Assembly (NCBI RefSeq): GCF_963576615.1
Contig: NC_088715.1
Location: 58,246,802-58,310,801 of the forward strand
Origin: Watersipora subatra
Lineage: Eukaryota; Bryozoa; Gymnolaemata; Cheilostomatida; Watersiporidae
Length of the DNA: 64,000 bases
Direction: 5' to 3'
Both the position numbers and the translations under genes were made by a program. The notes beneath the pieces were generated by a model. It saw nothing but the letters and a program-made list of their open reading frames with translations. It did not search any database and had not been told where the DNA came from. Numbering within the stretch: position 1 is the first letter of the stretch; each line of letters opens with the position of its first letter. Below are positions 1 to 12,338 of this stretch, one piece after another.

Positions 1-149
1 AATATCTATAAAAGAGAAGACAAGCCCATATAGGATAGAATTGGTAATGAATATCTATAAAAGAGAAGACAAGCCCATATAGCATAGAATTGGTAATGAA
101 TATCTATAAAAGAGATGACAATCTCATAAAGAATAGAGTGGTCAATAAA
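1..149. repeat. 49-bp tandem repeat at window edge
   Basis: Units begin at 1, 50 and 99. The first two are nearly identical (one substitution, taggat versus tagcat) and the third is diverged. The array probably continues left of the window. It lies in a DEG/ENaC intron. Confidence 0.85.
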
Positions 150-554
150 TAAAAATAGAAAATGAATAAGTTATGCAAAGAGGGTCAGAATCTACTACGC
201 CTGTTCATAAAAGTGTTTTATGTGGACCAAAGGACAAAAATAGTTGCCTAATCAAATTTCTTCCTAAATCAGTTGCAATGTAGTGTAGAGGTCAGATTAC
301 CATAAAGACAAAATGATGCTTTGCAAAGTGCTAAGGCTTGTTAGCAAAGCCCAAGGGAGATAGAAAGCTAATTTGTGAGATTTTTGCTTGAATATTTTTT
401 CATACCTACTTTTGTTGCAACGTTTGCAATAAAGTTTTTAAATCTTTTCAAAACTGCTTGAGAATACTTTTATTGTTCAGCAGTTTCATTGTAGATGACT
501 TATATCACTATTACAACAATCTTTATAAAACGAACTTACGGAAGTAAAACTCAC

Positions 555-689
555 CGTAAGCTATTGTGTTTCCTATTTCTTGTCTAGCTGTGGCCCTGTC
601 TTCTTTATTAGATGCATCTGACACAAGATTGTTTAGAGATACTCCAATTTTTGAAGTTCGTATCATGTTGTTGTTGCATATGGTCACAG
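555..689 (-). CDS. DEG/ENaC exon encoding start of extracellular domain
   Basis: The acceptor is ttttttcag before 689 and the donor GTGAGT follows 555. The length is 135 nt, phase 1 to phase 1. It opens with AVTICNNN, completing the FPAVTICN signature with the previous exon, and ends ...EIGNTIAY plus one base. Confidence 0.9.
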
Positions 690-3600
690 CTGAAAAAAGT
701 GTTATCAAATCCACGAGATGACAGAAGTTAGTGAATAGTTATGAGAATCCAGCTTTAAGTACCAACTTAAATTCTAACTCAAGGAACTTAGGCTGCTCAC
801 AGTATTCTATAGCAACACTCAATTTGCTTACGAAAACATTTTTTTAGCAAAAAATTTGCTAAAGCCATCAACCTAGACTTAAATAAGAAAGAAATATGAA
901 ATTTTAGGCTAAAATACATGTAATATATACATAATTCTTATACATAGTATTAATGCAAGCGCTACATACAGAAGTCTTCTAATATGTACAGTATTAATTA
1001 TGCTATTCAAACATTCTATGTGACTGACACTTCTAGTGTATGTAATGGGCAAGATAATTTTACTACCTGCTTCATGTGTGACTACTTTAGTGCATGAAAT
1101 GTATGGTGACATTTTAATAAGAGCAATATTTTTGAAATATATGAGATGTTTTTAGTTCTTGCAATATAATATTGATTTTAATGCAAGCAAAACGTGAGGC
1201 ACTTGTAACGCATACCTGTGTGTATAACTCTATGTATATATAACTCTATGTGTGTATAACTCTATGTGTGTATAACTCTATGTGTGTATAACTCTTTATT
1301 GGCACTGGTTACCATCAACACAATGATGTGTTTTGTTAGATGCCAAAAGAAAGGAAGAAAAAGGAAACTCAAAATGACATAAATCAGAGATCATTGAGTG
1401 AGTTAAACAGGTGTGTTTAAAAACATAACAGTAACTAAATATGATTGCATTAATGCACGCAAAACATGAATATTTTACTGCTGGAAATATTAATGCAACT
1501 TGGTGTGTAAGTGTATATATTACAAGCATCAACTAGTTGGTGCTTGTAATATATACTCTTACAATGTGATTGGGAATATTACATCGTAATTTTAATATCC
1601 CCAATATACTCATTACTCGCAATGCATTCGATCACCAAGTAATATATATAAACAGAGCCTGATCCACTGAACTAATGTCAACTAGGCAATTTGTAACCAA
1701 AACAAATAGCTTAAAAATCAGGTTTCATTTAGTGCCACAACCCGACGTTTATTCATCTTCCAACACTATATATTAGCCATAAAACAGTATGACAGGTAAG
1801 AACGACTCACTTAATCGGCAACACAATAATTAGTTTGAGAGTATATAGCAAAACAGAGTGGGAATGATTAAAAAGAAAACTTTTCAATTCCTGTTTGTTC
1901 AGTCTTTTGTGTTGCCTGTTGATAAAAAAATGTTTTTCATTCAAAATTTTATTTAAATTATGATAAAGTAAAAAATATACTCACTATAAACCAATTTTTT
2001 GGAAATCAATCTATCACTACCAATATTTTATACTGCGTCTGGTCAAACAACAATTGAATACAGAGTTTCATCACAATGGAACAGTCTCTCAATAAACTTA
2101 CAAAAATATTTCAGCCCTTAATAGCTTTAAAGGAAATGTTAAGAGCCAATTGTCAAGCCTAGTTTAATCAAGTCTACTACTTGAATTTGGATGAAATATA
2201 CAAAATATTTCAACTTATAAGCCAAATTATGCCAGCTTCTGTGAGCCCAGCGCCTCGACTAGCTGCAGTGCTACTGCATACCTAGTGCTACCTTAATATT
2301 TAAGAATTCATGCATTTTTTTTATTCAATCAATATTGTAACTATATCTTAATTTTTGCTCAATGTTATATTTCTACTGGTGGATTAAATAAAACAAACGC
2401 ACACACAAGTAAAGCTAGAAAACAATTCCTGTAAGCGTCATTATAATCCTCCAATTACAAACTTCACAAGCGTCTTTTGTTCTTATTTGTATTAAAAAAG
2501 TGTAAAATAATTTGAAAGTACTTTATTTGAAAAGGCTGACATATACATGTATATTTTTTAACATCAGTAACAGAAGTTGTTGCAGAAAAAGTTTGCTGAC
2601 TGCACTATAATAATTTTCCTCTGTCTATGATATTGCTTTAAATAAGGAACTTAATAAGAACTCAAAAAATTTGGAGTTGTAGCCTCTCAATAAAAGAACA
2701 CCACTATATTCAAAACAAAATGATATCATCTGCCGTCATCTGCTATATACACAGGAAACTAGGACAGTCCAGAAAAGTTGAAAAAATTGATCTCTTGCTA
2801 CCATTGATATTTCACATGTATTATGACTACCCACAGGTAATACAACCACCCACAGGTAATATGATCAAGACAGAGAACCAAAGCAAACATGTCATAAGAT
2901 AGTAGAGCAGGAACATAAACTTATCTTTCAGCCTTTTCCTTCGGAGGGTGGGCTACTCAAACTAAGATGTTTTATAGTCAGAAATTTATGCTGAATTCAA
3001 TTATAATGTTTCTACACCTATGTGTTTGCACATTTTTGAGCTAGAGAGCACTTTCGAAATGGGAGGGGGCAACTCCAAGTTTGGTTGGAAAACCTTACAT
3101 ATCAGACAAAAAAATCTATTTTATAATCTCAAAAATTAATAAATGCATTTATTTGAGATTAAGTGAGTCAATTCTCAGCATTCCTTAACCCATGCCAAGG
3201 ATGCAGCTTGTTTCACTGTCTTGATTAGTCTGTGAATGAAACCCTAGTCAGAGTGACTAAACTTCAATATGAGACAGCCAAACAGTATTCAAACAGATGG
3301 TTGATATTAGAAAAAGAGAGCATTCAATGTGAAATTGCTCAAAAAGTGCTATGCATTGAGAACTTCGATGAGAGTTCAGACTTGTTGTCATTGTGCTTGT
3401 TATAAAAAATATTGTAACAAACTCATTATGGAAAGAGCTGAGAAAAGACACGAGAAGAGACAGAAAGAATGTGATACAGCAGAAGAGGTGAGATTAGATA
3501 TTTATAACTTTACAAATTCATGATGATTTCTCCATGATGATGGTACTTTGGTGGGCAAAAAAGAAAATATTTTCATTTTTGTCTGCACATTTTGTGAGCA

Positions 3601-6600
3601 GCAAAACTAACTCTTTGCAGTTTACATGACGTGTTATAGCCTACAATTTGGACATAAATTTATAGATAAATTACATGTATGATTCTTCCTTGGTTTTTTG
3701 CATAGGACCACACAAACTACGCTAGATATGGCATGCTGTACTATGCTGAGATGACTAATCTTAAAGTATAGCGTAACAAGGTGTATGAGGCTCTTATGAA
3801 GAAGGGGTACTTTACTTATTAATCATGACATCACTGTCCATTCAGCTCTATCGCTTGTGATCAATCTATTGAGCAAACAGTTAAAAGATACTCAAAATCT
3901 CACGGTGTAATCATAGGGTTTACCAGGAATCATCGGCCTCTCAATGCTGGACTCTATCTCACCCAGAACAAACAGCTGTATATACAGACACGAAGAAGAT
4001 GCTAGTGCCTGGTGATTCGGATGCAGCAAGTTATGAGATGCGTGAAAAGGCATGAAAGGCTGATGAGAAAATGAGGGAAGTCATGAAAGACTCATAATAG
4101 CAATAATAAATCCGTTTGCGTTTCAGACCATCAAGCTAGTACATATTACCAGTGGTGCAAAAGCCTCCATTGAAGTGAAGCAGGATCTTGAAATGGCAAA
4201 TGTGATAGGAGAGAAACAGCTTTCAGAATTTGTCCAGAGGAGGTTAAGCACCCAAGAGATTAATTTCAATGCATCCATCAAATCAGACAAGCTCAAAACC
4301 TTTCCCACATTACCATCAGCTAAGAAAAAATCAAAAGAAAAAGTCTTAGAGTGTTTGCACAGACTGTTTGAGAATTTGTTAGTGATCAATCAACAGCGTA
4401 ACTTGGATTTGAGAAAAGTGTTATCATTCTCTCTTGGCAACGTCAGCTGGTCCCTGGCTAGCTCTGATGGCTCTATATTGAAGGCTGCCAAGTCGGCTCT
4501 GATGGCTTCTGTTGAGGAAGATGTTGATGATCAACCATCAATTTATGTTAACCAGGATCAGCAACCAGTCTTGACGCTGTTGGGGTTGATGCTATGGCTG
4601 AAATTCAGAGCCTGAAAGCTCCTCCAACTTTTGGCGTGGTTGCAAGTCAGCGTTTGCAACGGATAGTTAGTACTGCAAACGTATATCACACATGTTGTGT
4701 GGATTTTGTTTGTGACACATACCCTGATATCAGCATTAAAGGAGGTGAGAGAAGTCATAGAAGTGTGAAAGGAAGGCAGATGTTGCTGTGTTTAGTCCGA
4801 ACTAATCAGTGCCAAAAAGGTCTGAATTCTTAGCAGACGGCTCAAACAAGACTGTCCAAGTGAAATTTTTAAAGGATACATGGAGCAAGTTAACTGTGAA
4901 GCAGAAACTAGATCTTGTAGCAGCTTTTTCTCAAGAATGCCACATGATCAGCTATGACCTTGATGGATCAATCGCTGTAAGCCAAATAGATAGTTTGACA
5001 CCAGACCACGAGGAAGCAGATATGCCCATGTTATCACATATCGCAAAGATAATGGAAGACAAACCCAGCTCAAAAGTTCTAGCCAAATGCCAGGACACAG
5101 ATGTTTTCCTAAGCTGTCTATCTTCAGTGGATGAGCTGCCATCACAAAAACTCATTTACTGCTGTGGTTAGAAGCAGTTGAGATATGTAAACAGGCTGTC
5201 TGTCTACCGTCCTCACACCCGAACGATGCAAAGCACTGCTCGGGCTCCATGCTCTAAGTGCATGCGACAGTGTAAGCGCATTCTATTTCAACGGGAAGAT
5301 AACTTTCTTCAAGCTGCTAAAGAACAATCTTGAATTCTGTAACACACTGAAATCATTGGGAACAGATTTTAAAGTTGATGGTGCAATAAGATAATCTATT
5401 GAGATATTCATATGCAGATTATATGATGAAGAGACAAATTTCATCAATGAAGCAAGGTATACGATCTTCTGCTCACCGTCTCGCACATCACAACCAAACC
5501 TACCACCCACACTAGATGAATTAAATCTCCATATATTTAAGGCTGCCTATCAGGCCGCGATATGGAGAAGAGCCAAGCAAATCATCATCAATGCTCCATC
5601 CCCCCGCAATGTGGATGGTTTATAGAAGATGGAGAGCTTAAAGCTAGATGAATACACAACAACCAGCACCTCCTGATGTGCTCGTGGACATGTTTTTTCA
5701 ATGCAAAACTGGGTGCCAGTCTTGTCGCTGTCAGTGCAACAATACAGATCTCAAGTGTAGGGACATGTGCAGAAGCAGCTGCTGTAGCAATAGAAATAAA
5801 GAGGATGGAGATGAAAGTAGTGATGCAGAAGGCTCAGATGACTGTGAATTAGAACGTTAGTATTCGAGTGGTGTTGTAATCAAAGATGCACTTCATGTTT
5901 GATTAGAATACATAATTATGTGTCACACCGTATAAAAGACTGACTAATTGCGACTTCACTTGCATAATAAAGTAAACGGTTCAACATAATAAGCATTAAT
6001 GATGAATATATTTATACTAAAATGTTGTATACATGGTTTGAGTCTTTAAAAATACTTTCCATTTTGTTTTACAGATCTTTAATGATATATGAGTTGCGGA
6101 ATAACAAGGACAAACTGTAAAGCTGCCACAATATTAACCAAACTGGGAATACATAATATTATATAATACGATTCTAATATTATAATATTTGAAAAATAAA
6201 TATTTCAATGTTATCAGAATTGATTCCAACTTAGGTTATTGCTAATTATTTAGTATCTATATGCCATTTTCATTATTACATTGTTGGTAGAAGCACATGA
6301 AACATTACAGACTTTTATTTAATTAAAATAATGTATTAATTAAATTACTCAAAAATGAACAATCTGAGAGGTGTAGAAACCATATATTTGAAATCAGCTC
6401 AAAATTCTGATATAGATGCCACTCTTATCACATAGCCTACCTCCAAAAGGAATAAATCACTTTTTTTGACAGCCTTTTGATGCACTCCTGCTCTATTAAG
6501 AGAAGTAAATCAACAATTGTTGATATGATATCTTTAAACAAGTACCTGGAAAATTTAGCTGTCTAATAGAGTTGTTAACACGCACATCCGTGCTCTTATC

Positions 6601-6751
6601 AAACTTCATGTAAGCCGAGACGAGCTCTATCATGTGAAAAACTAGTGCTCCAAGAGCGAGCAGAGACAGAACAGCCCAGAAAACCTTCTTTCCATGACCT
6701 TCAAAAGCACAGAACATATTGGCAAGATGGGAGCTGCCAAAGCGACAAATA
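555..6751 (-). CDS. DEG/ENaC-family cation channel, partial (two N-terminal exons)
   Basis: Degenerin/epithelial sodium channels are trimeric plasma-membrane cation channels gated by peptides, protons or force. Two minus-strand exons (6751-6546, 689-555) join at phase 1 to give the family signature FPAVTICN directly after the first membrane span. The order seen is a short cytosolic segment, TM1 (FWAVLSLLALGALVFHMIEL), then the start of the extracellular domain with N-rich CNNNMIRTSKIG. Only about 113 residues are in the window of a protein usually over 450 residues; the rest lies left of position 1. The initiator exon upstream of 6751 was not found. The 5.9-kb intron holds a LINE 3' end and a large pseudogene. 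The channel subtype (FaNaC-, ASIC- or ENaC-like) cannot be told from this part. The conserved His-Gly motif reads His-Leu here. Confidence 0.9.
1218..1295. repeat. 16-bp tandem repeat
   Basis: About five copies of tgtgtataactctatg, with slight variation in the first units. It lies in a DEG/ENaC intron. Confidence 0.8.
1513..1556. repeat. 44-bp near-perfect palindrome
   Basis: Arms GTATATATTACAAGCA and TGCTTGTAATATATAC flank a self-complementary centre (tcaactagttgg). Only one centre pair is a G-T wobble. It could form a cruciform, or a hairpin if transcribed. It lies in the DEG/ENaC intron. Confidence 0.85.
2066..2425 (+). mobile_element. LINE 3'-end fragment (copy 1)
   Basis: This stretch is homologous to 21037-21380: ggaacagtctc.caa.aaact, then gcgcctcga.tag.tgcagtgctactgca, then tcaat.aatattgtaacta. 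In copy 2 the first part translates to a WNSLP...FKRYL motif typical of the C terminus of non-LTR reverse transcriptases. Here the frame is more decayed. The remainder would be 3' UTR. Confidence 0.6.
3704..5860 (+). pseudogene. Decayed multicopy transposon-like ORF with Cys-rich tail
   Basis: Several frames, interrupted by stops and shifts, carry a recognisable order of motifs. They are NYARYGMLYYAEM (3716), DQSIEQTVKRYSKSHGVIIG (about 3860), a long open block 4175-4615, SIKGGERSHRSVKGRQ (about 4733), and HEEADMPMLSHIAK with DTDVFLSCL (about 5008-5120). ALSACDSVSAFYFNGKITFF (about 5252), CRLYDEETNFINEARY, LPPTLDEL and AAYQAAIWRRAKQIIINAPS follow. The end (5648-5860) is a cysteine-rich CKTGCQSCRCQCNNTDLKCRDMC tail split here for reading: CKTGCQSCRCQC, then NNTDLKCRDMC. 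I know this arrangement as a long multicopy ORF family in cnidarian and mollusc genomes. Its molecular role is not established to my knowledge. This copy is a dead insertion in the DEG/ENaC intron. Confidence 0.75.
6546..6751 (-). CDS. DEG/ENaC exon with gating motif and TM1
   Basis: The acceptor AG is at 6753-6752 (ctgctag) and the donor GTACTT follows 6546. The length is 206 nt: one base, 68 codons, one base. It encodes SICRFGSSSHLANMF, then a basic GHGKK just before TM1, and ends ...RQLNFP. The frame stays open to the acceptor, so the internal Met (6717) is probably not the start. Confidence 0.88.
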
Positions 6752-6871
6752 CTAGCAGGTTATTACACGCTTAACAATATTCTTATGACTGCTAAAAATC
6801 TATGAAGTAACTTACAAGTTGGGAACTCAAACTATTATTTACAAAACATGATTGTTTAACTTATCTATATA

Positions 6872-7262
6872 TTAGCTGTGCCTCCCTGCGTTGCCCGGGT
6901 ATTAAAAATCATCTTATGAACAACGAAAAGTGATGAGAGTTGCCTACCACTTGCTATTAGCCTGACACATTGCCAATGAAAGATGGTATTAAAAATCATC
7001 TTCTGCACAACGAGAAGTGATGAGAGTTGCCTACCACTTGCTATTAGCCTGACACATCGCCAATGAAAAATAGTATTAAAAATCGACTTATAAACATTGA
7101 GAAGTAATGAGAGTTGCTCGCCACTTGCTATTAGCCTGGCACAATGCCAATGGAAAACTCCAATAAGCTTGCTAATAAGCGCTAGGCTTCTAATGACGGT
7201 ATGCCATGATGTTGCGTCAGCATTGTCTAGCTACAGCTATTCTAATAATAGCTATAGCGGGA
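6872..7262 (-). mobile_element. Helitron-like non-autonomous element with internal 87-bp triplication
   Basis: Read on the minus strand, the right end is a GC-rich hairpin (acccgggcaacgcaggg) followed by cacagCTAAT, matching Helitron 3' ends (hairpin, then CTRR-T). The other end near 7262 (plus ctatagcgggacatactgaa) resembles the 5' ends of sister copies, but the boundary is approximate. Its core relates to the elements at 8540 and 28845. Confidence 0.55.
6901..7161. repeat. 87-bp tandem triplication
   Basis: Three copies begin at 6901, 6988 and 7075, each opening attaaaaatc. They contain gagagttgcc.accacttgctattagcctg. The third is the most diverged. The array lies inside a Helitron-like element. 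Confidence 0.9.
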
Positions 7263-7559
7263 CATACTGAAAGACGACAGACTTTGAGAAATAAATATAA
7301 ATATAATAAACATAAATGTGAGTGTTTATCTGTTGTTTGTATGTCTAGTAGAATCGATAATGTTTTAAAAATAAATAAAAAACACTTCACACTGGTGCAT
7401 CGCACTTCGTACCATATACTATGCCCCACCGCCTACTTGCCACACTATGGAATAATTGTGCACATACTACACATACTAATCTTAAATGGCAATTGGTTAA
7501 AATACCCACACTTCATCTAGCACTCTGGAACTACTTGTAAATACTTTACTAAAATAAAA

Positions 7560-7767
7560 ACTTTACTAGAAGAAAAATATGAGCCCAGACTTCTCCAAAA
7601 TGCTATAAATATATGTATGTATAGCATAAAATTAATTCAACTTATAGCACACATAGAAATGAAACAACTTCACTAAAAATTTAGAATGGTGAATGTTGTA
7701 TATATTTATTAAAATTTTCTGTGAAAAAACCTTTTAATTACTCGTGCAATGCCACACTTTCATCTAG
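7560..7767 (+). mobile_element. Helitron-like 3' end (plus orientation)
   Basis: It ends cgtgcaatgccacactttcatCTAG|T at 7767, preceded by agaatggtgaatgttgtata and ttttctgtg. These match the better preserved end at 24787. The 5' boundary is not defined and the hairpin is degraded. Confidence 0.5.
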
Positions 7768-8539
7768 TTGCTTCATTAAGATTAGAAACTTGTAAGATTA
7801 GAAACAATGTGCATATAAAGGGGAATTTCATGTAATTTAGTACAGAATTGTTCCGATTTCATAAATGACTAGGTGCTTGAAAAGGACCTCTATTAGGTTG
7901 TCCTTTTGGCAATTATTCATTGTTTATGTTCACCATGTAGACTGATGACATCGCTGAGACAAAGGGGATATATTTCCCTTCATGATTATTGCTGCAGGAC
8001 TAATATTTTATTGCTTTAGCGAATGTATTGCCTAATGAGAACACTACACGGTTGACTATCTGATGTAAATCCTGATGGGTTTATACAAGTGTGGACAATG
8101 TTATTACAGACGATGACTGATGTATTGTGGGATATAATGCCGAATTACAACGATACAGTGTGAACCAGCCTTTAGAGACTTGCGAGCAGAAGTCTTGGAG
8201 ATGCAGAAGTCCGAGGTAAAGGTATTGATAAACATATGCAGTGGTACTTACCCTAACTGAAAAGTAAGTAGGTTTAAACTAACCTAACTTACATGTACAT
8301 ACTATGCACTATTATCATATTTAAAACTTTAATTTCTTGCATTTATCACCTTAACAATTTCCCTGTTCCCCTAAAAACTGCTAGGCTTAACAAATGAAAG
8401 TAGCATGTTTTAAATTACTTTGTATGCAAAGTCAAATGTTATTATACCACCCACTCTCACAACACTGATTCTTTAAATCGTAATCCATGGAACTTTGTAT
8501 AAGCAATGATAGGAAATCCAGCTAATACTTTATTGTAAA

Positions 8540-8917
8540 CTAAATGAATGCCCGGCATTGCACAGGTATTAAAAACAGCTTATAAACACTGGCAGGTAAT
8601 GTAGTTGCCAATGGCTAAGTTGAGTAAGCTAGTATTCATATTGCTAAACTTACTAATAAGAGCCGTGAGAGCAAACTTGAGAGACATTGCGTGTAACACA
8701 GGGTTGTTAAGGTATTTTAACCCAAATAAATATCTGCGCAACGAATTCATTGTGTCCCAAAGAGCTTAATGGGTTTGCTGGTCGCCTTGTGAAGCAATAG
8801 TTTGAAGATCAAATCCTCTGCAATGCGCATTTTTCATTGCTAGATTTTAACCGCTATTACTGGACACAGGGATAACAATAAAAAGACAAACAAACACAGA
8901 GATCCCATATATATAGA
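8540..8917 (-). mobile_element. Helitron-like element with tRNA-like core (copy A)
   Basis: On the minus strand it starts TCTATATATATGGGATC (8917) and ends at a ccgggcattcat hairpin remnant and TTAGT (8540). About 370 bp align along their length with 28845-29213. The middle (8764-8826) resembles a decayed tRNA or SINE head: a-gcttaatgggtttgctggtcgcc and gaagatcaaatcctctgc correspond to A- and B-box positions. Confidence 0.6.
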
Positions 8918-10304
8918 TTGTGCTAAGTGCTGATTATGTAGATCCTTATAAATTGGAACCACAAGCCTTAAAAACATGAGAACATAGTTACGCACGCAGA
9001 GAACGCTGTTTGGGATCAATGCAAAAACACTTTACATAATTGTGCAAATACTTAGAAAAATATTGATATAAGGTTTACTGACCTACAATGTTTAATACCT
9101 ACTTGAAACGAGACATAGTTAATAGAGATATTGTGAGTGAAAACCAGAGGTTACGACAGCTTAGCTCTAGCAGAGAACATATCTAGAACACCAGCTTCAG
9201 AGCCAGAGGTGATTTTTGACACAACTTGTAAAAGTACTAACACTTGTGCCTTGCGATGATAGAAACATTTCAATCATTAGAATGACTCATCTTCAATCAA
9301 CGGTTGATATGGCCTAGTATCTACCGTATATAGCCCTTTAGGAAGGCTCGTGTAATAGAAGCCATCTCAGTTGCAGACGTATTAAGAAACTTTGTTAATA
9401 CTTAGAATAAGTGACTATAATGAAAAAAGCACAAAGGTTTCTAATCTTTATAAAAAAATGTCAACAAGTTTTTTAAATATAATTATGCGAATTTTTAACT
9501 CTCTATGTCACTTCATAGATTTGTAGCAGTTGGTTAGACAAAAAATCTTACTAAAACGGCCACCTAGCTATAAATAAATGACCATGAAGCTGAGAAACTA
9601 GAGCGTGGCAAAAAGACCGTACTTGAAGCTTGATATAAGTGAGCCACTCCATGAGAAGTTGTCTTATCACAGAAACCTTTAGCTAGCAAGGCCAATGTCA
9701 GCTCCTCAGCATCGGCTCCAGCGACAGCGTCCTACGAAATGTTCTCTATGCTGTCACACTGTCTACTGCAGTGGCAGTCAAATATTTTGCAATTGTTAAG
9801 CAACTCGAACAATCGGATGCATCAGCCTTAGGTCTATGCTTTGTGTTGAACACACATGCACTCTGTGATCATTCTTACAAAGAGGCTTAATTCAAATACA
9901 GATGGTGCAGCGGTACAAGTAAGAGAGAGAAAGAAGCCACTGTCTGTCAAATAAAACATTGTCATGTAGAGCATATAATAAAAAGAGCCCATAAACCTGT
10001 GTGTAGTCTTTCTAGCATTATGAGTCTGTGCTAGCATTCTTATCTGCTGTGTATTAGGAACCTTACCTTGACATGCTTGAGTGACCAATACTGGCAAGTT
10101 ATAAAAGGCATAATTACTTATTAGTCTTCAGTTGGAGCTGCCTAACATGGCTGAAAGAAAAACATAATTCCAAATTTTCTGCTGACTCACTGCCCAACTA
10201 CAAACCTACCAGTCACATTGACCTGGCCATGTGAGAGCATTTCCCAATGTTATTACTTGGCTGCAGTCTTATTTCTCTTATACTTGTTTTCAATGTTTTC
10301 AATT
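8918..10304. other. No gene recognised
   Basis: AT-rich sequence between a Helitron-like element and a minisatellite. An 87-codon open frame (minus, 9834-10097) has no family features and no good splice context. I see no conserved exon here. Confidence 0.5.
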
Positions 10305-11160
10305 CGCTGACTAAATTTCGCTGACTAACTACTGCTGACTAACTAACGCTGACTAACTACTGTTGATTAACTACCATTGACTAACTACTGCTAACTGACT
10401 ACTGTTGATTAACTACTGCTGACTAATTAGTACTGACTAACTACTGCTGACTAACTACTGCCGACTAACTACCGCTGACTAACTACTACTGACTAACTAC
10501 CGCTGACTGACTACTGTCAACTAACTACCACTGACTAACTACCGCCGACTGACTACAGTCGACTAACTACTGCTGACTAACTACTGTTGACTAACTACTA
10601 CTGACTAACTAGTGCTGACTAACTACTGCTGACTAACTACTGCCGACTAACTACCGCTGACTAACTACTACTAACTAACTACCGCCGACTGACTACCGCC
10701 GACTGACTACTTTCGACTAACTACCGCTGACTGACTACTGTCGATTAACTACTGCTGACTAACTACTGCTGACTAACTACTGCTGACTAACTACTGGTGA
10801 CTAACTAGTGCTGACTAACTACAGCTGACTAACTACTGCTGATTAAATAGTGTTGGCCAACTACCATTGACTAACTACTGCCGACTAACTACTGCTGACT
10901 AGCTAGTGCTGACTAACTACTGCTGACTAACTAGTGCTGACTAACTACTGCTGACTAACTATTGCCGACTAACTACTGCTGACTAGCTAGTGCTGACTGA
11001 CTACTGCTGACTAACTACTGCTGACTAACTATTGCCAACTAACTACTGCTGACTAACTACTTCTGACTAACTACTGCTGACTAACTACTGCTGACTAACT
11101 AGTGCTGACTAACTACTGCTGACTAACTACTGCTGACTAACTAGTGCTGACTAACTAGTG
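10305..11160. repeat. 14-bp minisatellite, about 60 copies
   Basis: The unit is ctgctgactaacta, with frequent c/t and g/c variants (ctgccgactaacta, agtgctgactaact). It is about 856 bp long with no unique spacers. It ends about 90 bp before the left arm of the foldback element. Confidence 0.95.
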
Positions 11161-11250
11161 ATGTCAATGTTGTTACAGACAATAAGTTTGTGCAGTTAGT
11201 CATAAGAGCTTGGGATTGACTTGTGTTCCATTTATGATCGCTTAAAAATA

Positions 11251-11400
11251 AACTGACACAAAATTTTAGTAGATTTCTTCAGAAAGTATGGATATTTTTT
11301 TACCATTTGTGATTGTATTTGATGGTCAAGGCGATCTGACTGCCAAGATGTTTCGAGATTAAAATCGACAAAACTTCATTGCGGTTAAAACCCTCAGCAG
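11251..11400 (+). repeat. Foldback copy 1, left arm
   Basis: It matches the reverse complement of 17305-17453 and both arms of copy 2. The shared core is gcgatctgactgccaagatg followed by attaaaatcgacaaaactt. Confidence 0.8.
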
Positions 11401-12338
11401 AAAAATACCGGCAAAATGATGACACTAGTTGCTATCGTTGCTATATTTAATATCGTCTGTTGTGTTCAAGTTGCAGCACCAAGTGTCTTTATTCTGTCGG
11501 TCTTTTTGCAACTCTAGACATCATAATTAAAGTTGCCCCGATTTCAATATCGGAATCGGTATCGGTGCCGATATGGGTGTTAAGTATCTGAATCGGTATC
11601 GGCCGATCTTTTCTTAAAAGAATCGGAAACTTCAGATACTTTTTGCAGTTCAACTATTTAGCAGAAAACCGTATTTTAGCCTGCTGCACTAATCAAAAAC
11701 CATCAGCTGCAAGTTCCTTACTTTCACCTAATGAATTCCAAGCCTGTCACACAATCTATTTCATGTCTATAGCCTGATAAACGTCAACACAGCTGAGGAA
11801 TCTTTTGGCTTTAGACAGGACGTAATCAACAAGTGCGGTGTTTCCCAATTACAGCGATATGATTTATTGCAGCCAATCACGAACAAGAGACCAATGATGG
11901 AAACAAGAATGCGTGCGTGCGGTGTAACATTTCTATGTACTAGCATTACGAAAGTAATTTGAGCAGTCCATGCATAAAGTTATTTACGTATCTCTCTTGA
12001 TCCTGATGATATGATGTATCGTTTGCATCGCATAAAATAACCTGAGTGGCTTATCGGTATTTAGCCTGTCCTCCATCATCCTCCATTTAGCCTGTCCTCC
12101 ATCATCAGCAAGTGAATCCTTCTTCAGTACGACTGGCTACATCGCTAGTGATGGAAGATAAGGACGTCTCACTGAGATAATTGAATCACTAACGGTAATT
12201 TAGATAAACGTTTATTTGCTCTAAACTTGTACCGGTGCATCAGTTCGTTCAGCAGTAGAAGACAGACTTCATTATCACAGAGAAAGATGTACCACTAACA
12301 GTAATTACCATTATTAATAGCAGATTACAAGAAACATG

